Positions 10,581 through 22,500 of a stretch of 35,435 bases of DNA are shown here, piece by piece. Position numbers and translations under genes: made by a program. The stretch comes from Apostichopus californicus (taxonomy: Eukaryota > Echinodermata > Holothuroidea > Aspidochirotida > Stichopodidae), in contig JAIPMN010010459.1 of assembly GCA_020650975.1 (NCBI GenBank), positions 1-35,435 on the forward strand, given 5' to 3'. How positions within the stretch are numbered: position 1 is the first letter of the stretch; each line of letters starts with the position of its first letter. The notes under the pieces are model-generated. The model was not told the DNA's origin. It worked only from the letters and a program-made list of their open reading frames with translations, and did not search any database.

Positions 10581-13500
10581 CTAAAGTGGCAAAGTAACTT
10601 CCCATTTTGTACTCTACCAATTTGACTGTCTGCTTGGGTAACCTCAGTCAGATACAATGATTGGAAGGGTTACTTGTTAATGTTATTGTTAGGACAGGCA
10701 GTATACTATCTTAATAATACCTCCGAAAGTTTTGGAAAATCGCACACCTGAGTTAGGCATAGGCACAAGTTAAGCGTGAAGGCATAGCCTAGGCTTATGA
10801 TGCATATTGTGATTGTGTTAGCATAAAATATGGTACTATACTTAGGTTCATGTTGTTAATAAGCAAGCCTACTGGCACTGTACTGTACATTAAATACATG
10901 CATAACAATCCTCACTTGTTGACACAAACTTGTTTGAGGAAGTTAAAGTAACATCAGTCCAGTGACTACATGTAATTTGATTGATGTGCTGCCTGAAGCT
11001 GGCTAGCTAAGAGTGTTGACTTGTGACCCTTCATGCTGGTATGGTATTAGTATCTGGTAACCAAATGTTAGGTATGAAAATACATGTCAAAAATATAATA
11101 TTGTTCTTAAAATGTAATTTTTTGATAGATCAGAATTTTCCAGGGGACAGGCTGCACTTACTATATCAGTGGAGCTTCATGCCGAAAATAGGGAGAGACT
11201 ATGCTCAAAACTAAAGGAGATAAAGGAAGTTCCCGAAGGGGCAATAATCTTTCTTAAAGGAGGAGAGGAAGAACTGAGAAATGACACAGATGTCGGCCCG
11301 GTTTTTCGACAGGTAATCTTCCTCTGCGATTGCAATAATGTCATTAATGGTAAACCATGGTTTTACTGCATGCATAAGGCCAAAATACCATGGTATATCA
11401 TGGTAAATTATCACAGATTTACCATAATTTTACCATGGTAAAAGTGGTTAATCTGTGGTAAGTTACCATGGTTAAAGTGTGGTTAATTTTAAGCTGGGTT
11501 GATCTTTCAGTTTTGCATTTACTAATGTTATGTTAAGAGTATTATCATCATCATTATTTTTCGCCAAGTCGAGATATGGCTGATTGAATTTGACTTTCAC
11601 TGGTTAAGCCCTCCCTTTCTTCAGGGAATGGATCGCAATAAGTATTCTGTGATGTCATCTTGGCAGCATTTCTTCAAAATCTTTGCTTCTGTTTATGATT
11701 TTGTTGGCGATGTATCCTTTAAATGTGATACTTTGGGCATGCCTCCTTATCTGTCTATGGACTAGCTCTCTCTAGAATATCATCAAAATACAAAATAGTT
11801 TGTACAACTATTATTTTCCTTTGTTGGTAAATGATTTAGATACCTTAAAGAATAGCAGAGACATTTTGCCTCAATTGCCAAGATGTCATTGTTCACATTC
11901 ACAAAATATCACAAAATTTGTAAAATTCATATCCTTGCCATATACGACTCTATGAGGGACCCAAGTTTAATCTAAAACTACAGAAATTTTCAGCAATTTC
12001 TTTAAACAATTGACGAACAGTCAGCCAATGGAGTATCTCTTTAAAGGGTATGAATACTCGCGCACAAAGAAACGTCTCATGCCGGTAATCTGACCTAGTT
12101 TCGAATGAGGTGTAACAGATGTGTTAGACACCACCATCGATCCCAGAAAATACACACACAGCTTGTTACCGTCGGTAATTAGACATTAGTGTACAGTCAA
12201 TACATACAGCTACGGTCAATACCTACAACACAGTGTAGCCTACATAGCAGCGTGGACATCTCAGGTCTAGATAAAAGATAACAAGGTATCACGTTTCATT
12301 ACTGTCTGCATTTGGTAGCGACAAGAAGAAAACGTCATTTGCAAGCAAAGGAAAGTTAACTTTTTCAGAGCGCGGCACACGGTTTGGGGCAAGTCTTCAA
12401 TGTCTTTAACTAGGTGGACGAACCTGGCATTTCCCTCCTTAGAGTTTTGTCACAACAACTTGATCAGTACTTAACAGCTAAACTTTTCTGCCACAGAATA
12501 TTTTTTTAAATTAATAAAATATGTTTCTTCTGTTCATTTTATATTTGTTCATAGGGTGATGAAGTTTGAAACCTCATTTTGTTTTGCCTTACTGCTTAGT
12601 TGATGCTAGCTATTCTTTTATTGTTGTAGTAGTTGTAAATATCCTGTTTCAATATTTAACATTGACATCCAAAGTGGCTGGTTAATGTCACTGTTACTTG
12701 CATTAAGCTCTGCAACCACGTTGGGAAAAAACAGAAATTTTATGTGAATTCCTTTCATTGGTATATAAACACTTTTTTTTGCATCTGGTAAGTAAAAATA
12801 AACATCATTTGTTTACACAAAGCTATCTTACATCCATACTTGGATACATCTCAGTGCCTATTGGATCTATACAATTAAAGCCATTTGAATCCGTTTTAGT
12901 AATCAGGAAGTAACTAACCTTTAACACCATATAGAAGTTTTGTGTGCCAAGAAGTCAGTGTAATGAACTACCATAAAGTGCAAGCCATTGAAATTTATGA
13001 CCAAATTTTAATTCTTACCAGGGTTGTTCAGGGCTATGGTTGGCGGCACACAGCAGGCCTGCCCACTATGCTTATATTGCCTCCCACCACTATGACTCAA
13101 ATCAGAACCTGCTGTCCATGACCAAGCACTTGTTCCTTCCAAAATTGGTGGAATAACTGTGGAGGAATAAACAATGGATTCCAATATTATTATCCAGTTG
13201 CTTTTATTTCTTTCATGTCTAATATAGCTTGTATGGTACCTGGGCCTGAATTTATTACTAAGTGCAAGCAACTAGTTACACAAGTCCCTACAGATTAGGC
13301 ACCAGATCGTGTCCCACCTGTCATGTGAATCTCTTAAGCTACGGCCCTGATTCTTACTGGCACAAGTCTGTTTTTTTTTGCAATTAAAAAGGAATAGATT
13401 ATGCCATCAGGTACCATATCTTTCTTTAAACAGAGTAGAAAATACCACCAGATTGGAGCAAATTCAAGCTTTAAATCAGAATGTTTCTGATTTCATTGTT

Positions 13501-16500
13501 TCCTAGGAATCTTACTTCCATTGGGCATTTGGTGTTCAAGAGAGTGGCTTCTTCGGCGCCATTGCAGTGGATTCTGGGAATGCAGTACTCTTTTGTCCCG
13601 AGTTAAAGAAAGAGCACACTATTTGGCTCGGAAAGTATGTGTCACATGAGATAAAATAATGGTATTGAGTTAGTATTGAGGGCGTTGTGGTCAAGTGGTT
13701 AAGGCAGTGGACTTGTGATCTAAGGATTACAGGTTGAGCCCTGGCCAGATCATTGCGTTGTGTCCTTGGGCAAGGCGCTTTATCTCCATTGCCTCTCTTC
13801 ACCCAGGTGTATAAATGGGAACTTGCGAGGTGACTTGTAAATATAGTTGCATGCGCCGGTTTGTGGCTGCACCCTATGGGAAGTCCCCCAGGGGACACGT
13901 GGCTGTGGTGCCCCAGGAGGGATTGGTTGAATTGTGCACACGTTGGTGTGTAGGGGTGACAAGTTACCAATGACCAGGGTTAAGTACAGCGCCGCGAGTC
14001 TTTATTGTAAGTTGCGCTATATAAGAACTGTTAATTATTAATATTATTGTGGTAATGCAGGTGTGGGCAGATCCTCACATGAAACAGAAAGTGGCTTCTA
14101 CTTGAACTTGTTTGCAATATTGTGTTTTTTGTTGTTGTTGAGCGTCAAGGAAGAGAAAGTGTAAACCACTGGGCACGAAACAATACTGTAGCTATGTATA
14201 ATTGCTGTATAATTGGCATTCAATATATTAGCTCACACTGCAGCCTGTTTATTAGCATCAGTCACGAGTCAAATTCTCATTGTCCTTTTATACTGGTTTC
14301 AAGTTTAAGGGTAGCGCAGCAGCATGTGACAATATTACAAGCATGTGCCTCTGCATGTGTGTAGTATAGATACTACTTAAGCTGTTAAACATTTGACAGT
14401 CACAGCTGCAGTTTTACAATAATTGTTCTTGTTTGACAAAAACAAGAACACTTTTGGCTTATTCTTACCTCTGATGTGTGGTTGATGGTTATTTGAAGCC
14501 CTGAGCAACGACAACTCCTCTAAATGGAAGATTAATCCCATATCGTTAGCAGTTCGGAGTGATTTATACAAATGTTCAATGTCTCTGCAAAGGGAGTTCT
14601 TGGTATCATATATATCATAGTAACCAGTGTGAAATCCTTTCAAACCTGCCTTTGTATTTAGACTCCTCATATATTTGTGGTGAAAACTACAGCTGGATGT
14701 CTTTGAAGAAGAAAAACTTGTATTAAAAGCTAAATAATCAAGGTAGCTCTGTGTGTCACTTGTAGATGTGCTCCAGTTATCTCACTCAAATATGGAAGGA
14801 TCATGAGGAAAACAGCTTGCAATGTAAAGTAGTGGCCACAATTTTGTCGTACTAAGGTAAACATTAATTCCATGACCTGCACCTCTGTTGTGGCTAATGA
14901 TAACAACTAAGCTTACATCTGGGGTTTGTTTGGAACTTGTTGTGTCCTTCACACGGAATCATTTTTCTGGTATTGCGTCACAAAATGCTATACAAAATGT
15001 GCAAACTGCTATATAAGTGCAAATATGTGTAGCAGTGTCTGGACACAGAACCCATAGTGTTTTATAAGAGAGAAGGGTTGAGAGCCTTAATACCTGAATT
15101 CCTAAATACCTGATATACATAATATTTAATGCTAAATTGTTCCCTGACTCTGACCAAGGGTTGTAAAAATCACACATAATTGGATTCAACCAGTTGAATG
15201 CTCCTTCTCATTGAGTTTATATTACTGGTTAAGTCCCAACCTAGGAAATTTTGTGTCCCACAGTTTACACAAAATGTTCTTTTGTTATTTTAGCCAACAT
15301 TTGGGGTTTATTACTTTATGTGAACAGTATTACTAATGTGCTGGGAAACAGACTGTTTCGGGACGCCTCATCTTCGCTATATTGGTGGAGTTTTTTACCG
15401 CAAGATTTTTATCAAATTTGAGACAAAAGGAAGAACATATTGAGTATTAAATTTTTGCCTTAATCCTTAATGCTGATATTAATATTTTCAATTTTTTGGG
15501 TAGAATTTTGCCACGAGAACATTTCCAACAGAGATATGCAGTGGATGAAGTTTGCTTTATTGATAAGGTAAATTTGGGATAATGTCTGCATCTAGTCTTA
15601 TTAATCCTTTTGGTTACAATGGATGTATCAAGCTTGTATCTACTTTGATCCTCACAATGTTGTATTTATCATGTTTTAAATGCTATATCTTTAGGAAATC
15701 TCCATTCTAAATGCCATCAAATTCCCTAACCCTGTTTATTTAAGTTGTAGTTTGCTTTGAGATGGGGTTATGCTTACACATCATTGTATACTCAAAACTA
15801 AGAGATTCATCTGGTTACAGCCATTTGACTGTCCATATTAATTGGCAAGGTGCTAATGGTGAAACCCCAGAACAAAACTGTTCGTGTTCTAGCAATTTAC
15901 TAAAACTTAAACACAGTTTTCATTGCTAGTAATTCTAAGGTTTCATGCAATATGTGCTTTCTAATTGTTAGTTTGATAAAAGACATTAAGTTTCATTTCA
16001 TTCCTTTTTGTTTTTGTTTTTTGGTTAATTTGTTATTCACTGTCAGAAGGCTTTAGAGAAATCGAATATATAAATTTGTTTGTATTCAGATCGCTGATTG
16101 GTTTGCAGGGCAGAAGCCATCAATGATTTTAACCCTGGTGAGTAAACTGTTCTTTCCAGTGGCGGAGTGTCCATACAGTCAGGGGGGGTGGATGCCCCCC
16201 TGACGGACTCAAATGGACTGCTGGCGCCCTTTTCAGCTTTTTACCACTTTCTACTTATTCGCGATTATTGACATTTTTTCTGCGCTCTCATCTACCTATT
16301 GACATTTGTCACATTTTTTTGGTGTAATTTTCTGACAAAATGCTCTAACGGCTATTTATTCTTCGTTTATCTGCAAATTAGCAAGGCCCGGAAAGGGTGA
16401 TTTCCGGCGATCTAGGGAGTATCTTTACTCAAAAAAATTCTGTACGCTCCGCGCCAACCTGTAGTGGCGCTCCGCTTAGATAGTGTCGAAAGCGCCCCTA

Positions 16501-19500
16501 CAGACCATTCTCGCCCCCTCTGACCAATACCCCTAGCTCCGCCACTGGTTCTTTCCTTCAGTCAGTGATATGAATAATGCTAAGCCAGATACCCATGTTG
16601 CGAATATTTTAGACTAGTGCTGTGATGTGGAAATTAGAGTGGAAAAGAGGGGTGGGCAGCATAGGGGTGAGGGGAGGGGAAATGAAACATAACCATTGGT
16701 TTAATATTAAACTTTGCTATGTCAAGCAATAGTGCATGCTCTTTTATAAATATAGACTTGTCCCTATAATGATATGCATGAGGCCTCTGTATTGTACTTA
16801 CAGCTTGGAATGCTTATTATTTGTTTTGTCTTCTTAGTATGTCAGACAGGGAGAACTACTATCCCATCATCTCCCTTCTCACGACAGTTTAAAAGTTTGA
16901 AGAATTGTTAAACGCTTAAAATATACATACAATTATTGATGCGGTGGTTTAAGTCGGCTACCATACCCAAACAAGGCAATGTCCTGCTTTTCACGATAAA
17001 GTAACTAAGGCAGGGAGCATGCAACTACTATCACAACAGTCCCCTGCCTCTCCTGTTTACTCAAAACATCTATCTCATTACCGATAGGATAGCCTTAAAA
17101 GTCACAGTAACACAGTGAAGCAGTTTTGTTTAATTTCAATTTCAGTTATCTTGCAGAAAGGCAAAAAAAAAAAAAAATAAGAAAAGGGTGTGTAACAATG
17201 AAAACCCGATTATGTTAACAAATTCTTAGTTGGCTTTATGCACAAATTCTGTATCTTTAGAAATTGGAATATCACATTTCATTGTTTTGACCATTTGTCT
17301 TGGATCTGATGAAATTCAGGACCCGATTAATTATTTATACTTTCTCAATATTTTCTGCTTGATCAGTCACGTTAAAGCATCTAGGTTGGTTTTTTTGAGA
17401 TTCGGGTTTTGCACGTTAGTTTGTATGATTTAATTTTTAACTTTCCTTTCGCAGAAAGGGCTAAATACAGACAGCGGAAACTATGCCGAGGAAGCAACCT
17501 TCACAGGCATTGACAAGTAAGATGATCATGTTTAGAATTTAGTCAAGATTTAGTTTTCAGGTTTGTTAAGGATGTTTGTCATCATTTTCAAATGCTATGT
17601 TAGTCATCAAGTCTTATAATATACTGTTAGGTAATCATATTTTTTTTTTTACAATATGTTTAAGGGATTGTTGAGATCTCAGTGTTTAGTTGTTTTATAT
17701 TTTCAATCATGATGGTCAAATGTGCCCACCTTTCTGTGATTCAGTCTCTAGAAACTAGCATATTCTTATCAACTTATTCAAGGTCTTTGTTTTTTTACAA
17801 ATTTGAGATTGACCAGTGACAGTACATGAAATGTGGGTACAAATATGGGGACACTTTTAATCTGGGAATGGTCCATTAAAATCCGGGGACTGTCCCCTGA
17901 AATCAAGGACATCTAGTCACCTTATAATAATATTGTACATGTTTGGCTGTAGGAGGAGGGGTTGAGGGGGGGGGGGGGAGATGGCAGAGGTGAGGATGAG
18001 GGACTGGTAGGAGGTGCAATAATGCCTCTTTGAAGTCCATTACCTTCCCCCATATCTCGATGTGTACACACTGTAATTCATTGGAAAGTCCTTAATATTA
18101 TCCATGTAGTTCAATTAATGTGTTCTTTAGTATTTAATACCAAAGTGCAGCCTGTAATTAATTCGACTAAACAGTGTCTTGCCCACAAAGGATGGACCTT
18201 TTTTTTCCAAATAAAGGTATATTTTCAACCAACTTGATATGGTAGGTAAATGGCCTAAAATATTGATATATGGTTCAGATTCTTTGTCCGAGGCAAACTG
18301 ACAGCAAGTTTGAAGAAGTACAAATTGCACACGCCGACGAGAGGAAGGATTAATTGTTAATGAATGTACGAATAGAAAAGTGACATAGCAATAAAAAAAA
18401 GGCAAGGTAGAATGATCACTTAATGATAGCAAATGAAGTGTAACAAGAAAAATAATCAAAGGAGGGGTTTTAGTGAAGGCAGGAGTGATGAAATAGAAAT
18501 GAAGTCAAAAATGGACTAATATAGGCTATATTTTGTCTATATTACCGTTTTCCTTTTGATTGTAAATGTGTTCTCTTTCTTCTTTTCACAGATTCACAGT
18601 CAACAATTCTCTGCTGTTCCCTGAAATCGTTGAATGGTAAAATTACAATTATCTTGACACAAACTGCTATTTTCTTGAGTGGGGGGGGGGATCATTTATT
18701 GACCGCTCCTGGTTAGAGTCTTGTGCACTATTTTATCATAAATGTGCTCCTCATTTCAAGCACAGTGTCACAAGAGTAAGATGTGAACTTGAACAGTGGA
18801 AGGGAAAATAGGTTTAAATGTTTTGGTTAACATCTATTTCTCATGGAGTCCACCCCCTCCCCCCCTTCCTCCCACCACTAACTCCCTTCTATACTCAGCA
18901 ACCTCCTTCATGGACAAAAGTTGTCTATGTATTTACTATTTATGTTAGAATGCTCTATATAATTTCCCCATTGGCTTACACACTAAACCGTCAAAGTAAT
19001 GTGGTCTCTCAGTCCTTATAGAAGTTCTCACTAACTAAACCCAACTCATCACTGGATAGCTGACAAGTTGGCCATTCATGTCACTCCAACTTTGTGTCAT
19101 GACCATGAAGATTTTTGGCTATGAGAGCCTGAAGTTTTCATCACTCGTAAACAAACCTCTTTAGTCAGTAGTAAACAATTTTCGTACGTTGCTTCTGGGA
19201 GGCCTAAAGTGGTCTAAAGTTGCCTCAATTGACTAAATTATTGCACCATATGTACTTCCATTTGTGTTAAATGACATGCAAGCCGTATAAACCCAGATTT
19301 TGTTTGATAACATAGCAAGAAAAATGTTTTCCTTTTGGGCACTGTTTCCTGAGAGAGAACACTCACACGGATTGATATAGATCTGTACGGAGTATGCCAC
19401 CTTTTGCCACTCAAATCTAAACTGTCTTTACCTCATTTACATAATGCAGTTACCCATTTCCAACATTTCTCTCCCACCTTCTACCCCCTCTCTACTTCCA

Positions 19501-22500
19501 ACCCCTCTCTCAGTCCTTCCTTCCACGACAAGTTGAAACCCATCTTGTGCCTTGAAAAAATTACAATGATATGAACTCTTTAAAAAATGGATGGAAACAA
19601 TTCCTCTCATTGTTTTTTTTCTCCATGTTTTGTTGTTATTGTTGACTGTCTGTTCCTCTCATTGTTTTTTTCATGTTTTGTTGTTTTTGTTGACTGTCTG
19701 TTCCTCTCATTGTTTTTTTCATGTTTTGTTGTTATTGTTGACTGTGTCTGTTCTTCTCATTGTTTTTTCTCCATGTTTTGTTGTTTTTGTTGACTGTGTC
19801 TGTTCTTCTCATTGTTTTTTCTCCATGTTTTGTTGTTTTTGTTGACTGTCTGTTCTTCTCATTGTTTTTTTTCCATGTTTTGTTGTTTTGTTGACTGTCT
19901 GTTCTTCTCATTGTTTTTTCTCCATGTTTTGTTGTTTTTGTTGACTGTGTCTGTTCTTCTCATTGTTTTTCTCCATGTTTTGTTGTTATTGTTGACTGTC
20001 TGTTCTTCTCATTGTTTTTTTTCCATGTTTTGTTGTTTTGTTGACTGTCTGTTCTTCTCATTGTTTTTTCTCCATGTTTTGTTGTTATTGTTGACTGTGT
20101 CTGTTCTTCTCATTGTTTTTTCTCCATGTTTTGTTGTTTTTGTTGACTGTGTCTGTTCTTCTCATTGTTTTTTCTCCATGTTTTGTTGTTTTTGTTGACT
20201 GTGTCTGTTCTTCTCATTGTTTTTTCTCCATGTTTTGTTGTTATTGTTGACTGTGTCTGTTCTTCTCATTGTTTTTTTTCCATGTTTTGTTGTTTTTGTT
20301 GACTGTGTCTGTTCTTCTCATTGTTTTTTCTCCATGTTTTGTTGTTATTGTTGACTGTGTCTGTTCTTCTCATTGTTTTTTTTCCATGTTTTGTTGTTTT
20401 TGTTGACTGTGTCTGTTCTTCTCATTGTTTTTTCTCCATGTTTTGTTGTTATTGTTGACTGTGTCTGTTCTTCTCATTGTTTTTTTTCCATGTTTTGTTG
20501 TTATTGTTGACTGTCTGTTCTTCTCATTGTTTTTCTCCATGTTTTGTTGTTTTTGTTGACTGTCTGTTCTTCTCATTGTTTTTTCCATGTTTTGTTGTTA
20601 TTGTTGACCGTGGCTGTTCTTCTACCTTTCAGTCGTGTCTTCAAGACGGCCAAAGAACTGGAAATCTTGAGATACGTCTGCAGAATCTCAAGCGAGGCAC
20701 ACATTGAGGTCATGAGGAAGATTAAACCTGGAATGAAGGAGTACCAGATTGAGAGGTGAAGAAAAAAAAGTAACTTTTAACATTCTGACCATCTCGTGGT
20801 CAGCAAGATAAAGGCAAGAATGAATTGAACAAAGGGTATAGGTTATCTTCGACTCTGAACAAAGAATGTATTTATATTATCATATATTATTAGTTACATA
20901 TAGGTGAACACAAAGTTACTTTCACATGTTTTTTTTTAGAATGTAATATACATATGTATCACAATTTAGCATTAGCGTTATGGTCGAGTGGATAAAGGCG
21001 GTGGCATTTGAAGCAATGAGGCTTGGCAATCGGGAAGTTTCGGGTTCGATACCCGGCCGGGTCATATAGTTAGGTGGGTTTATCGTCCAAGAGCAATCTA
21101 CGGTTATCCTATCTGAAATGACTTTCTAAATTGAAAAGATTCCAAAGTTGAGTTAAAATGTTGAATTAGAAGCCACCCGACGTGTAAGTTGTAATCCATA
21201 AGCCCTTGAGGGTTCTCCCATATTTGTTTTAAAAAATCACTGCTGATTATTATTATTTATTGGGGGGGGGGAGCCCTGGTGGGGGTTATTTAAGGTTAAG
21301 AAGAACCTCCTACAGAGCTATACAAGATTGTATATTCATGTTTTGTTTTTTTTGTGTGTAAATTTTTCAGCATGTTTCAACATTACTGCTACTACCATGG
21401 AGGATGTAGGCACACCTCATACACCTGTATCTGTGCTTCGTAAGTTAACATTTCTCAACTCTTCCATCTTCGATCTCAGTTGATTTGGCATTTATTTGAC
21501 TTGTGAATTTATTAAGTTGCTAACTATCTTTAGCATTAGTTGTAGCATTAACTTTAGCATTTAGTTAAGCACACTTGACTTCATAGCGAGTAAATGTCAC
21601 CTTGAAAATAAAACAAAAGGATGCAAGATAACTAGAAATGTAAATTAAAAATAATTACAAATTAGAAAGAAAACCAAAACAGACTCTGTATTCCGCTGTG
21701 ACAACGTTGGAAACTTTGTCATTTTTCAATTTTTTCTTCTTTTTATTAATGGTGTCGTTGTATGAATTATGATTGTAGTATTCCAAGGAGTCTACACCAG
21801 TCACATGCAACTGAGAGAACTTCTTCAGTATCGTGCCTGGTACATTTAGTAATGTTAGAGACAAAAAGGAAAAAACGAACAACCCCAAAAATATAGTAAA
21901 TTTGACAAGTATCCCCCTTCAACCTGATTTACTCAATTTACAAAATAAAACTGAGATGTTTCACTGGTAGCAAATCTTTTTTGAAGAGGTGATTACTTTC
22001 TTGTTGTCTCTGTGATATAACATTTCAATTCCTTGTACAAATTTTTGGAAAATGGTAGAGAGCAATGAATTTTTTTTGGCAAGAACAGAGTTTTGAACCA
22101 GTGACCTCCAGGGTTACAAGCCCTGCCCTCTATCAACAGAACTATCCAGCCTTTCATTTCCCTACATAGCCATTTCTTCCCTAGGGGCACCAGTCAGAAC
22201 CACAGTACAATGCATAGGCATAGGAGCCCAGTTATGTGCTTGGGGGGCTGCAGCCCACCCAGCCACCCCCCCCCCGCCTCCTACGCCTATGGTACAATGT
22301 AGTTATGTGTAAACAAGGGAGCATACCTCAGTTTGATTTAAAATAATCCAGAAACAACAGGGAAAGGATTTCAAGAGAATTTGGAAGGTGATAAGCCTTG
22401 CAATTGAGTTATCAATTGAGTTATCCAACCCCTTAATTGTTTTGCAAATTTGAACAGTTTAATATACGACAATGATTTTTTTTTTTTCGTGGAATGTCTT

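Noticed and set aside
13536..13970. 144-residue minus-strand frame
   Set aside because: It overlaps PEPD exon 3 antisense and continues through the SINE. The composition follows these and no family is recognisable.
18127..18459. 110-residue minus-strand frame in PEPD intron 6
   Set aside because: Hydrophobic, AT-driven composition, no known motif and no splice context.
19587..20759. Long cysteine/phenylalanine-rich open frames on both strands
   Set aside because: They are translations of the 47-52 bp minisatellite in several frames. Only the last part, from 20633, is real coding sequence (PEPD exon 8).
20973..21060. Functional Leu/Ser tRNA gene
   Set aside because: A and B boxes are good, but a near-identical long body follows in a second copy (26597-26903), which makes it a SINE.
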